In this document: positions 25,658 to 34,092 of the stretch, in pieces
How the letters are laid out: every line of letters starts with the position of its first letter
Position numbering within the stretch: the stretch's first letter is position 1
Assembly: GCF_024649945.1 (NCBI RefSeq)
Contig: NZ_JANKMS010000008.1
Location: 186,001 to 250,000 of the forward strand
Source of the DNA: Flavobacterium panacis
Lineage (GTDB): Bacteria > Bacteroidota > Bacteroidia > Flavobacteriales > Flavobacteriaceae
Length of the DNA: 64,000 bases
Direction of reading: 5' to 3'
Made by a program: the position numbers and the translations under genes
Notes under the pieces: model-generated
Databases searched by the model: none
Told to the model about the DNA's origin: nothing
The model's input: only the letters and a program-made list of their open reading frames with translations

Positions 25658-26884
25658 ATGAAAAAGTCACTTGTATTTTTATTGCTAAGCTGCATTCAAT
25701 TCGTTAATAGTCAAGAATTAGCATTAGTTAAGAAAAATTCCAAAATTGGATATCTTTCTAAAGACGGATCTTTCAAAATCGAACCTCAATACAAATCGGC
25801 CAGAAGTTTTTCCGAAGGTTTGGCTGCTGTTGAAAATGGTGGAAAATGGGGATTTATCGACACAAAAGGAACTTGGGTAATTCCAGCCGATTTTAAAGAT
25901 GCCAAAGATTTTAACAACGGAATTGCGGTTGTACAAAAAGATAAAGAATGGGTTTATATTAATACAAAAGGTGAAATACAAAAAGCACCCGCTACAGATA
26001 AAGTATTTGATTTTAATGATGGGGTTGCTTTTATCAGACAAAACAACAAAGTGGGATTGATCAACAATAAAATGGTTGTTGTTTTAGAACCAAAATACGA
26101 TCAAATCAAATCTTTTGAGAATGGTTATGCCAGAGTTGAATTGAACAAAAACTGGGGAATCATCAATACGCAAGGAAAAGAAATGATTGAACCAGCTTAT
26201 GCTGAAATCGGAAACTATTTCAAAAACACAACTTGGGCTAGAAAAGAAAAAACTTTCGGTCTAGTGATCGGTGGAAAATTTACTCCTGTTGATGGCGCAG
26301 AAAAAATCTGGGATTTTGAAACTCAGGATTTGACTTATGCTAAAAAGAATGGAAAAATTGGTTACATTGATTTAAAAGGAAATTGGGTAATTCTTCCTAT
26401 TTATGATAAGGGAAAAGCTTTCTGTAAAAACCTGGCTCCTGTTTTAGTTGGAAAAAAATGGGGATTCATTAATCCAGAAGGAAAATTTGTAATCGAACCA
26501 ACTTACAACGATGCAGAAGTTTTTAGTACAAACGGTCTGGCGCCAATTAAAGAAAGTAACTGGGGATTCATTAATGAATCAGGAAAATTGGTAATTCCAA
26601 CACAATACGGAATCACTACAAATGCTATTATCGCGATGTTTACGCAACAAGATAAAGGATTTATTGATGGCGTTGCGAGAGTAAAAAATGAAGGAAAATG
26701 GGGATTTCTTAAACCAGACGGAACAGTTTTAGCCAACCAATGGTTTGAAAATGCTGAGTTATTTTCAAAATCAGAGAAACCTCAACCTGCTGCAGCTCCA
26801 GCCGAAGCCCCAAAACAAGAAACAAAAACAACCAAACCAGCTGCTAAATCGGCAACGAAAACAGCAGTTAAGAAAAAGAAATAA
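25658..26884 (+). CDS. Secreted WG-repeat protein
   Basis: 408 residues from the ATG at 25658; a longer TTG-started frame begins inside the repeat element. A signal peptide ends near residue 18 (FVNSQ). About ten tandem WG-type repeats (KWGFIDTKGTWVIP and variants) fill residues 25-370, probably forming a beta-rich repeat fold. The tail is Ala/Lys/Pro-rich low complexity. Function is unknown; WG proteins are usually surface or periplasmic. It is inserted between tyrosine ammonia-lyase and the ketoreductase of the pigment cluster, nine bases before the latter, so it is co-transcribed. Confidence 0.85.
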   Translation: MKKSLVFLLLSCIQFVNSQELALVKKNSKIGYLSKDGSFKIEPQYKSARSFSEGLAAVENGGKWGFIDTKGTWVIPADFKDAKDFNNGIAVVQKDKEWVYINTKGEIQKAPATDKVFDFNDGVAFIRQNNKVGLINNKMVVVLEPKYDQIKSFENGYARVELNKNWGIINTQGKEMIEPAYAEIGNYFKNTTWARKEKTFGLVIGGKFTPVDGAEKIWDFETQDLTYAKKNGKIGYIDLKGNWVILPIYDKGKAFCKNLAPVLVGKKWGFINPEGKFVIEPTYNDAEVFSTNGLAPIKESNWGFINESGKLVIPTQYGITTNAIIAMFTQQDKGFIDGVARVKNEGKWGFLKPDGTVLANQWFENAELFSKSEKPQPAAAPAEAPKQETKTTKPAAKSATKTAVKKKK

Positions 26885-26893
26885 ATTTCACTT

Positions 26894-27625
26894 ATGAAAT
26901 GTGTATTAGTAACAGGCGGTTCTAGAGGAATCGGAAGTGCTATCTGCAAAAAATTAGCCGTAGAATCTGATTATCATATTCTGATTAATTATCATTCGAA
27001 TAAAACAGCTGCCGAAGAAACATTACAAGAAATACAAAAATTAGGTGCAACAGGAGAAATTTTAGGTTTTGATGTTGCCGATTTTGATCAAGTACAAAAC
27101 GTTCTTACACAATGGCAGGAAGAAAATCCTGAAAAATTAGTAGAAGCAATTGTAAACAACGCAGGAATTACAAAAGATGGTCTTTTTATGTGGATGACAC
27201 CACAAGACTGGAACAGTGTGATGAATACAAGTACGAACGGTTTTTTTAATGTAACACAGTTTTTCATTCAGAAAATGCTTCGCAATAAATATGGCCGAAT
27301 TGTAAATGTGGTTTCTGTTTCTGGAGTAAAAGGAACTGCTGGTCAAACTAATTATTCGGCTGCAAAAGGTGCAATTGTAGCAGCAACCAAAGCTTTGGCT
27401 CAAGAAGTTGCAAAACGAAATATTACTGTAAATGCAGTAGCTCCAGGTTTTATCAAAACGGATATGACAAGCGAATTGGACGAAAAAGAATTACTGAAAC
27501 TTATTCCGGTAAACCGTTTTGGCGAAGCCGAAGAAGTCGCAGATTTGGTAAGCTTTTTGATTTCTAAAAAAGCAAGTTATATCACAGGTGAAATTATAAA
27601 CATAAACGGAGGAATTTATTCTTAA
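26894..27625 (+). CDS. 3-oxoacyl-ACP reductase (FabG-like), pigment cluster
   Basis: Reduces 3-oxoacyl-ACP intermediates during polyene extension. 243 residues, SDR fold: TGGSRGIGSA near 7-16, NNAGITKDG, a Ser in NVVSVSGVKG, an intact YSAAKGA, and an ININGGIYS C-terminal end. It matches the ketoreductase of aryl polyene clusters (ApeQ role). It follows the WG-repeat gene by nine bases. Confidence 0.88.
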   Translation: MKCVLVTGGSRGIGSAICKKLAVESDYHILINYHSNKTAAEETLQEIQKLGATGEILGFDVADFDQVQNVLTQWQEENPEKLVEAIVNNAGITKDGLFMWMTPQDWNSVMNTSTNGFFNVTQFFIQKMLRNKYGRIVNVVSVSGVKGTAGQTNYSAAKGAIVAATKALAQEVAKRNITVNAVAPGFIKTDMTSELDEKELLKLIPVNRFGEAEEVADLVSFLISKKASYITGEIININGGIYS

Positions 27626-27644
27626 GAATTTCTCCAATGTTTGC

Positions 27645-27780
27645 AAGGTTCGTTTTAAGTTTTTTCCTTGACGCGGAAAATTGCTCGCAAAGTCGCAGAG
27701 GCGCTAAGTTTTTATTAAACAAACTGAAGAAAAAAGAAAGAAACTTTGCGCCTTTGTGCCTTTGTGGCAAGATTAAAAAA
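27645..27780. repeat. Palindromic repeat, 'cgcaaag' family, copy 1
   Basis: The 214-bp gap between fabG-like and ketosynthase genes. TTGCTCGCAAAGTCGCAGAG on the left faces CTTTGCGCCTTTGTGCCTTTG on the right, an imperfect inverted repeat built of 8-9-base words. A second member lies at 39905-40042. No gene or clear promoter is seen, so the operon may read through. Confidence 0.65.
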
Positions 27781-27839
27781 ATTGTGCCTTTTGATTAAAA
27801 AATTACACTTTAAGGATTAAAAAATTACTTTGAAAGACG

Positions 27840-29075
27840 ATGAATAGAAGAGTTGTAATTACTGGAATGGGAATTTATTCTTGTATCGGAACTTCTTTAG
27901 ACGAAGTAAAAGATTCGCTATACGAAGGAAAATCTGGTATTCAGTTTGATTCTGAACGTAAAGAATTTGGTTTTCAATCAGCCTTGACAGGAATGGTTCC
28001 GAAAGCTGATCTTAAAAATTTATTGACTAGAAGACAACGTATGAGCATTGGTGAAGAAACCGAATATGCTTATATGGCTACTATAGAAGCATTGAAAAAT
28101 GCAAATATCGACGATGCTTTTTTTGATGAGCATGAAGTGGGTATCATGTATGGAAATGACTCCGTTTCTAAAGCAATCATTGACGCTACAGATATTGTTC
28201 GAGAGAAAAAAGACACCGCTCTTATTGGTTCTGGCGCAATTTTTAAATCGATGAATTCTACGGTGACAATGAATCTTTCGACGATTTTTAAACTTCGCGG
28301 TATTAATTTAACAGTCAGTGCAGCTTGTGCGAGTGGTTCACATTCTATAGGTTTGGCTTATTTTTTAATTAAAAGCGGTTTTCAAGATATTGTAATTACT
28401 GGCGGAGCTCAGGAAATCAACAAATACGCCATGAGCAGTTTTGACGGCTTAGGTGTTTTTTCTAACCGAGAAGGCGATCCAACAAAAGCTTCAAGACCTT
28501 TTGATGCAGATCGTGACGGATTAATTCCGAGTGGTGGAGGTGCCACTTTAATCTTAGAAAGTTACGAATCTGCTATTGCTCGTGGTGCCAATATTATTGC
28601 AGAAATCGGTGGTTACGGTTTTTCATCAAACGGCGGGCATATTTCAACTCCAAACGTTGAAGGGCCTGCAACAGCAATGACGCGCGCCTTGGATGATGCC
28701 AAATTAAACGCTTCAGATATTGAATATATAAATGCGCATGCAACCTCAACTCCGGTTGGTGATGCCAACGAAGCCAAAGCTATTTTTGAAGTCTTTGGCG
28801 AAAAAAATCCTCCTGTGAGTTCTACAAAATCAATGACAGGTCACGAATGCTGGATGGCAGGAGCCAGCGAAATAATCTATTCTATCTTAATGATGCAGCA
28901 CAATTTTATTGCGCCAAACATCAATTTAGAAAACCCTGATGAAGATGCTTCAAAATTAAATTTAGTTAAAACTACGTTAAACAAAAAATTTGACATATTT
29001 TTGTCCAATTCTTTCGGGTTCGGAGGAACCAACTCTGCGTTGGTGGTTAAAAAGTTTAAATTAAACGATGAATAA
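27840..29075 (+). CDS. Beta-ketoacyl-ACP synthase (KAS II type)
   Basis: Performs decarboxylative condensation in polyene or alkyl chain extension. 411 residues. The Cys-His-His triad is complete: SAACASGSHS, NAHATSTPVGD and KSMTGHECWMAGA, and the C-terminal NSFGFGGTNSALVV is intact. It overlaps the ACP start by 8 bases, so translation is coupled. It is one of three complete KAS-type ketosynthases in the cluster besides DarB. Confidence 0.92.
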   Translation: MNRRVVITGMGIYSCIGTSLDEVKDSLYEGKSGIQFDSERKEFGFQSALTGMVPKADLKNLLTRRQRMSIGEETEYAYMATIEALKNANIDDAFFDEHEVGIMYGNDSVSKAIIDATDIVREKKDTALIGSGAIFKSMNSTVTMNLSTIFKLRGINLTVSAACASGSHSIGLAYFLIKSGFQDIVITGGAQEINKYAMSSFDGLGVFSNREGDPTKASRPFDADRDGLIPSGGGATLILESYESAIARGANIIAEIGGYGFSSNGGHISTPNVEGPATAMTRALDDAKLNASDIEYINAHATSTPVGDANEAKAIFEVFGEKNPPVSSTKSMTGHECWMAGASEIIYSILMMQHNFIAPNINLENPDEDASKLNLVKTTLNKKFDIFLSNSFGFGGTNSALVVKKFKLNDE

Positions 29076-29322
29076 AGAAGAGATTATAGCAAGAATAAAC
29101 GGTTTTTTAGTTGATGAATTTGAAGTAGACAATGACGACATTGAACCAAATGCTAATTTGAAAGATACACTTGGGTTAGATAGTCTGGATTATGTAGACT
29201 TGGTTGTTTCAATTGAAGCTAACTTTGGTGTAAAACTAGTTGAAGCAGATTTTGTTGGAATTTCTGATTTTCAAAGTTTTTACGACCTAATCGAAACTAA
29301 AATCAAAGCCAAATCAGCTTAA
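29068..29322 (+). CDS. Acyl carrier protein
   Basis: Carries acyl chains on a phosphopantetheine arm. 84 residues, acidic. The attachment Ser is in LGLDSLDYVDLV near residue 38. It overlaps the upstream ketosynthase by 8 bases and directly abuts the acyltransferase gene. Confidence 0.93.
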   Translation: MNKEEIIARINGFLVDEFEVDNDDIEPNANLKDTLGLDSLDYVDLVVSIEANFGVKLVEADFVGISDFQSFYDLIETKIKAKSA

Positions 29323-30201
29323 ATGAGTCAATGGGATGGCAAATCCAAAGGAACTGTTTTAGGTTATAGAATATTCGTTTTCTTAATTCAGAAAGCGGGT
29401 GTCAAAGCCGCTTATGTCTTACTTTACTTTGTTGCTTCTTATTATTTTTTATTTCTAAGAAAAAGCAACAAAGCTATTTTTTATTATTTTAAAGAAAGAC
29501 TTCAATACTCCTATTTCAAATCAAAAAAAATGGTTTTCAAGAGTTATTATACTTTTGGACAAACTATTATTGATAAGGTTTCGATTTCTGCTGGAATGCG
29601 AAATAAATTCACTTATGAATTTGACGGAATCGAAACACTCAAAAAATTATTAGCAGAAAAAAAAGGTGGTGTATTAATTAGTGCACATGTTGGTAATTTT
29701 GAAATTGCCGAACATTTTTTGGGAGATATTGATCTTAATTTTCAAATCAATCTTGTTACTACAGATTTAGAACATTCTGCCATTAAAAATTATCTGGAAA
29801 GTGTTTCTCAAAAACCAACTGTAAAATTTATTATCATCAAAGAAGATTTGTCTCATATTTTTGAGATTAACGCTGCTTTGGCCAATAACGAATTAATTTG
29901 TTTTACTGGTGATCGTTATTTTGAAGGAACAAAATCTTTAACGGAAAACTTTTTAGGTAAAGAAGCCAACTTCCCGGCAGGTCCATTTTTAATTGCTTCA
30001 CGATTAAAAGTTCCAGTAGTCTTTGTTTATGTAATGAAAGAACCAAATCTTCATTATCATTTATACGCCAGAGAAGCTGAAGTAAAACATCGTGACGAAA
30101 AAGGGCTTTTAAAAGAATATGTGAAAAGCGTAGAAAGCATTCTACAGAAATATCCTTTGCAATGGTTCAATTATTTTGATTTTTGGAACGATATTAAGTG
30201 A
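29323..30201 (+). CDS. LpxL/HtrB-like lysophospholipid acyltransferase
   Basis: A membrane-associated acyltransferase of 292 residues. The motif ISAHVGNFEIAEHF (HxxxxE type) is near residues 118-131, with TGDRYFEG and FPAGPFLIASRLKVPVVFVYV further on, and the N-terminal segment is hydrophobic. Aryl polyene clusters carry a similar enzyme, thought to move the finished acyl chain to a lipid. Here it could act in flexirubin assembly or anchoring. The gene begins on the base after the ACP stop. Confidence 0.85.
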   Translation: MSQWDGKSKGTVLGYRIFVFLIQKAGVKAAYVLLYFVASYYFLFLRKSNKAIFYYFKERLQYSYFKSKKMVFKSYYTFGQTIIDKVSISAGMRNKFTYEFDGIETLKKLLAEKKGGVLISAHVGNFEIAEHFLGDIDLNFQINLVTTDLEHSAIKNYLESVSQKPTVKFIIIKEDLSHIFEINAALANNELICFTGDRYFEGTKSLTENFLGKEANFPAGPFLIASRLKVPVVFVYVMKEPNLHYHLYAREAEVKHRDEKGLLKEYVKSVESILQKYPLQWFNYFDFWNDIK

Positions 30202-30204
30202 TAT

Positions 30205-30345
30205 TTTTTTGCCTCAAATTGCACGAATTTTCACTAATTCCATTTTTTAAGAAAATACTACAGTTAAAACAGAATAAAATTTAGAAATTCGCGGTTATCA
30301 TTAATAAATTCGCGGAAATTTGCGCAATTCGTGGCAGACAAAAAC
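30205..30345. repeat. Palindromic repeat, 'gccacgaatt' family, before darA
   Basis: Most of the 203-bp gap. 'ttgcctcaaattgcacgaattttcac' words on the left face 'cgcggaaatttgcgcaattcgtggca' words on the right, an imperfect inverted repeat. A -7 element for darA follows at 30372. Confidence 0.65.
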
Positions 30346-30371
30346 ATAAAAGTACTTTAAATAAATTTACT

Positions 30372-30379
30372 TATTTTTG
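30372..30379 (+). promoter_or_regulatory. darA -7 element
   Basis: TATTTTTG matches TAnnTTTG, 25 bases before the darA ATG. It suggests an internal promoter for the darAB part of the cluster. Confidence 0.5.
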
Positions 30380-30404
30380 CTGACCACCAAAGCCAGAAAC
30401 CTAA

Positions 30405-31307
30405 ATGAAAAATGTTCTCATAGTCTATTATTCTCAGTCTGGACAACTAGAATCTATTGCACGAAACATTGCAAAACCATTTCTAAATTCAGATGAAATA
30501 AAATTGACTTTTCACGAAATACAATTAGAAAAGCCATTTCCTTTTCCTTGGAATAAAGACTCCTTTTTTGATGCTTTCCCAGAATCTTTTTTACAGATTC
30601 CGACTGCTTTAAAACCTGTTCCTGAGGAGATTTTAAATACAAAATTTGACTTGATTCTTTTTCATTATCAAGTTTGGTATTTATCGCCTTCTATACCAAT
30701 TAATTCGTTTTTGAAAAGTGAAGATGGGAAGAAAATTTTGAATAATACGCCTGTAATCACCATCAGCGGTTCCAGAAACATGTGGATTATGGCTCAGGAA
30801 AAAATCAAAGTTTTATTGAAAGAAGCAAATGCAAATTTGGTTGGAAATGTAGCTTTGGTAGATCGCGTTGGAAATTTAATCAGTGTGATCACAATTGTAG
30901 AATGGATGTTCTCGGGAGTTAAGAAAAAATACTTAGGTATTTTTCCACTTCCAGGAGTTTCAGATAAAGACATACAAGAATCAAGTCAGTTTGGAGAAAT
31001 TATGCTGGATTCTTTTAACAAGAATAATTTAACCGATTTACAACCAAAATTAGTAAATGCGGGAGCTGTAAAAATAAGTTCGTATTTAGTGACTGTAGAC
31101 AAAACGGCGAATAAAATTTTTAATAAATGGTCAAATATCATTTATAAAAATGAAAAAAAGCGAAAACAGCTACTTAAAGTATTTAATGTTTATTTATTCC
31201 TTGCGATATGGTTAATTTCACCAATAGTGTATATATTGCACCTTATTACCTATCCGCTTAAGTTAAAAACTATAAAAAAGGAAACTCAATATTATCAGGG
31301 AGTTTAG
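30405..31307 (+). CDS. darA: Dialkylresorcinol-forming enzyme DarA (aromatase)
   Basis: With DarB, makes the 2,5-dialkylresorcinol half of flexirubin. DarA is reported to aromatise the dialkylcyclohexanedione made by DarB. 300 residues. The N terminus has a flavodoxin-type FMN motif (VYYSQSGQLESIARN, about 6-20), and the LFHYQVWYLSPSIPINSFL segment is similar to NAD(P)H-flavin proteins. A hydrophobic stretch near 262-285 may bind the membrane. It is followed 17 bases later by darB. Confidence 0.9.
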   Translation: MKNVLIVYYSQSGQLESIARNIAKPFLNSDEIKLTFHEIQLEKPFPFPWNKDSFFDAFPESFLQIPTALKPVPEEILNTKFDLILFHYQVWYLSPSIPINSFLKSEDGKKILNNTPVITISGSRNMWIMAQEKIKVLLKEANANLVGNVALVDRVGNLISVITIVEWMFSGVKKKYLGIFPLPGVSDKDIQESSQFGEIMLDSFNKNNLTDLQPKLVNAGAVKISSYLVTVDKTANKIFNKWSNIIYKNEKKRKQLLKVFNVYLFLAIWLISPIVYILHLITYPLKLKTIKKETQYYQGV

Positions 31308-31324
31308 AAGACGAAATTTAGATT

Positions 31325-32458
31325 ATGTTTGAAGTATATATTACAAAAGCTGCAAAATATTTGCCAAACGAAGCTGTTTCTAACGATGAAATGGAAGCCT
31401 ATTTAGGTCTTATCAATGATACTGCTTCAAAAGCAAGACGTATTATTTTGCGCAACAATAAAATTACAAGCCGATATTATGCAGTTGATAAAGACGGAAA
31501 AAGCACTCACAGCAATGCTGAATTGACGAGAAATGCTATTTTGCCATTATTCGACGAAAATTTTACGCCTCAAGATGTAGAAGTACTTTCATGCGGAACC
31601 TCAACTCCGGATATCTTTTTGCCTTCTCATGCTGCAATGGTTCATGGTTTATTAAAAAATAAATCGCTAGAATTAAACTCTTCAACAGGAGTTTGTTGTG
31701 CCGGAATGAATTCTTTAAAATTTGGTTTTCTTTCTGTTAGATCTGGAAATTCAAATAATGCAATCTGCACAGGATCTGAAAAAGTTTCAACTTGGCTAAA
31801 TGCTCAAAAATACAATCACGAAGCGGAAAACTTAAAAAATCTGGAAGAACAGCCAATCATTGCTTTCAAAAAAGACTTCTTAAGATGGATGCTTTCTGAT
31901 GGTGCTGGTGCCTTTTTATTAGAAAATAAACCAAGAGGCCCAATCTCCCTTAAAATAGAATGGATGGAAGCTTTTTCGTATGCTTACGAATTAGAAACTT
32001 GCATGTACGCGGGAGGAGATAAATTAGAAAATGGAGAAATCAAAGGCTGGAGCGATTATGCACCAGAACAATGGTTAAATGAATCTGTTTTCTCAATCAA
32101 ACAAGACGTAAAATTATTAGATGAATTTATCCTGTCAAAAGGTGCAGAAAGCATGAAAGACGCTATGGATAAAAACAACATCAAATCTGAAGATATTCAA
32201 TATTTCATTCCTCACGTTTCTTCAAACTTCTTTGTGGAAGGATTAAAGAAAGGACTAAACGAAAAAGGAATTGGAATGAGTGACGAAAAATGGTTCATGA
32301 ATCTTTCTAGAGTGGGTAACGTAGGTTCTGCCTCTATCTATTTGGCTTTAGAAGAATTGATGAATTCTGGGAATTTGAAAAAAGGTGATCACATTCTTTT
32401 ATCTGTTCCAGAAAGTGGAAGATTTTCTTTCGCGTATGCGTATTTAACAGTTTGCTAA
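31325..32458 (+). CDS. darB: DarB ketosynthase (KAS III-like)
   Basis: Joins a beta-ketoacyl and an alpha,beta-unsaturated acyl thioester to a cyclohexane-1,3-dione, the precursor of dialkylresorcinol. 377 residues, FabH-like. The triad is visible as SSTGVCCAGMNS (Cys), YFIPHVSSNFF (His) and RVGNVGSAS (Asn). The stop overlaps the next ATG in TAATG, indicating tight coupling to the dehydratase-like genes. Confidence 0.92.
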   Translation: MFEVYITKAAKYLPNEAVSNDEMEAYLGLINDTASKARRIILRNNKITSRYYAVDKDGKSTHSNAELTRNAILPLFDENFTPQDVEVLSCGTSTPDIFLPSHAAMVHGLLKNKSLELNSSTGVCCAGMNSLKFGFLSVRSGNSNNAICTGSEKVSTWLNAQKYNHEAENLKNLEEQPIIAFKKDFLRWMLSDGAGAFLLENKPRGPISLKIEWMEAFSYAYELETCMYAGGDKLENGEIKGWSDYAPEQWLNESVFSIKQDVKLLDEFILSKGAESMKDAMDKNNIKSEDIQYFIPHVSSNFFVEGLKKGLNEKGIGMSDEKWFMNLSRVGNVGSASIYLALEELMNSGNLKKGDHILLSVPESGRFSFAYAYLTVC

Positions 32459-32889
32459 TGGAAACAATGGCGCTTTTAGAAAAAGAAACGGTCGAAAATT
32501 TACTGCCTCAAAAGTTTCCTTTTGTGATGGTCGATGCTATGCATTCTTATACGGAAACTTCTTTGGTTTCGGGTTTAAAAATTCAAAGTGAGAATATTTT
32601 TACTGTTGAAAATACATTTCTAGAAGCAGGTTTAATAGAACATATGGCGCAATCTGTGGCATTGCATACAGGATATCAGTTTTTTCTAAAAAATGAAATT
32701 GCACCAACAGGCTACATCGGATCTATTAAGGAAATTGAAATTAAAAAGCTTCCACAACTAAACGACAAAATTCAGTCTGAAGTTACGATTTTACAAGAAT
32801 TTGCTGGAATCACTCTAGTAGATATTGTTACTTTTTTAAATAATGAAGAAATTGCCAGAGGGCAAATGAAAACCGTTTTGGCAAAATAA
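32458..32889 (+). CDS. Hotdog-fold 3-hydroxyacyl-ACP dehydratase-like protein
   Basis: 143 residues. FabZ-like start (ENLLPQKFPFVMVDAM) and central helix (AGLIEHMAQSVALHTGY). The classic HFPGxPxxPG loop with the catalytic His is absent, and the His of LPHR is Gln. It resembles the short dehydratase-like proteins (ApeP/COG4706 type) of aryl polyene clusters, which work as partners. The start is the ATG overlapping the darB stop. It may be non-catalytic; see the paralog that follows and the complete enzyme at 45582. Confidence 0.75.
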   Translation: METMALLEKETVENLLPQKFPFVMVDAMHSYTETSLVSGLKIQSENIFTVENTFLEAGLIEHMAQSVALHTGYQFFLKNEIAPTGYIGSIKEIEIKKLPQLNDKIQSEVTILQEFAGITLVDIVTFLNNEEIARGQMKTVLAK

Positions 32890-32896
32890 ATCAATA

Positions 32897-33361
32897 ATGA
32901 AAACTACTTCTGCTGTCGACATACAAAATTATCTACCACACCGAGCACCAATGCTTATGGTGGATTTGATTTTGAATATAGATTCAGGTTTTGTAGAAAC
33001 CATTTTTCTTATTGAAGAAAACAATATTTTCGTTCAAAATAATGTTTTTATTGAAGCAGGTTTAATAGAAAATACAGCACAGACTTGTTCGGCAATTGTT
33101 GGAAAAAAGTACTTTTTTGACGATAACGGACTTGAAAATGAAAACGTAAATGTAATTGGATTTATCAGTGCTTTAAAAAATGTAAAAATTCATGCACTGC
33201 CAAAAGTTGGTGATACGATTGTAACTAAAGCCGACCTTGTTTCTAAATTTACTGGAGACGATTACACTTTATGCACGATGAGCTGCAAAAGCTTACTCGA
33301 AGACCAGATACTCTTAGAATGCGAAATTAACTTGTTCATTCAGAAAACAATTTCGGTGTAA
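32897..33361 (+). CDS. Second hotdog dehydratase-like protein
   Basis: 154 residues, paralogous to the preceding gene. NYLPHRAPMLMVDLI keeps the LPHR His, and AGLIENTAQTCSAIVGKKYF is the central helix. It also lacks the HFPG loop. The two genes are 7 bases apart and may encode a heterodimer. The stop overlaps the next start (TAATG). Confidence 0.75.
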   Translation: MKTTSAVDIQNYLPHRAPMLMVDLILNIDSGFVETIFLIEENNIFVQNNVFIEAGLIENTAQTCSAIVGKKYFFDDNGLENENVNVIGFISALKNVKIHALPKVGDTIVTKADLVSKFTGDDYTLCTMSCKSLLEDQILLECEINLFIQKTISV

Positions 33362-33678
33362 TGAATTTAAAAAAAATCATTTTACATTTAGCAATCCGCA
33401 TCGGGATTTTAGTTCTCTTACTTACAGCTGTTTTCTTATTTTGGCATTTCACTTATGATCCTCATAAATATTGCGACGAAACCGGACACAGACATGTAGA
33501 CGGAGGATTAGGATTATTCATCATTGGATTTTTAATAACCCAGATGTTTTATATCGGAATGCTGATCGAAATGATTTATTTGTTTGTGAAAAAAAAGAAA
33601 GTTCTGGCTTTCGCAAACCTCGGATTTTTAATAATTAGTTTAAGTATAGCTGGAGTCTGTACGTTTCTAATGAATTAA
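33361..33678 (+). CDS. Small membrane protein of unknown function
   Basis: 105 residues with about three membrane helices (about 8-27, 50-72, 80-102) and a short polar stretch HKYCDETGHRHVDGG between the first two. I do not recognise the family. It is translationally coupled to the preceding gene and precedes two more cluster genes, so it probably belongs to the pigment operon, perhaps as a membrane anchor or export accessory. Confidence 0.7.
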   Translation: MNLKKIILHLAIRIGILVLLLTAVFLFWHFTYDPHKYCDETGHRHVDGGLGLFIIGFLITQMFYIGMLIEMIYLFVKKKKVLAFANLGFLIISLSIAGVCTFLMN

Positions 33679-33687
33679 ATTAGCAAA

Positions 33688-34092
33688 ATGGAAAAAGATA
33701 AAGTACCTCAAGACCAAAGTAACTTAACGAAAAACAACGTAAAAGAGCTTTTATACGCAACCGACGAAAACGGTAATTATACTACAACCTTAAGTACCGG
33801 TTGGGAGCCAAAAACAATTGCACTTTCCAATTCTATTGACGAAATAAACGAAAGAATTGCCGATGCCAAACAACAAGTTTTAGATGGCGAAGTAAGTCCA
33901 ATTGTGTATTTTATGGAAGTCAATAAAATGGATCTTACGATTTTATCCAGCTATGTAGGATTCTGGAAATGGCGTGTAAAAAGACATTTTAAACCGAGTG
34001 TTTTTGCAACTTTAAGTGATAAAATTCTGCAGAAATACGCGGATACTTTTGAAGTATCAATCGAAGAATTAAAAAACAGCATTACCAAATAA
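33688..34092 (+). CDS. Hypothetical protein, pigment cluster
   Basis: 134 residues, soluble, charged, no signal peptide. The middle (LSNSIDEINERIADAKQQVLDG) looks helical, and WKWRVKRHFKPSVFATLSDKILQKYAD follows. I do not recognise a family. The helical pattern and position recall small helper proteins. It directly abuts the BtrH-like gene, whose ATG follows its stop with no gap, so they are probably functional partners. Confidence 0.7.
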   Translation: MEKDKVPQDQSNLTKNNVKELLYATDENGNYTTTLSTGWEPKTIALSNSIDEINERIADAKQQVLDGEVSPIVYFMEVNKMDLTILSSYVGFWKWRVKRHFKPSVFATLSDKILQKYADTFEVSIEELKNSITK

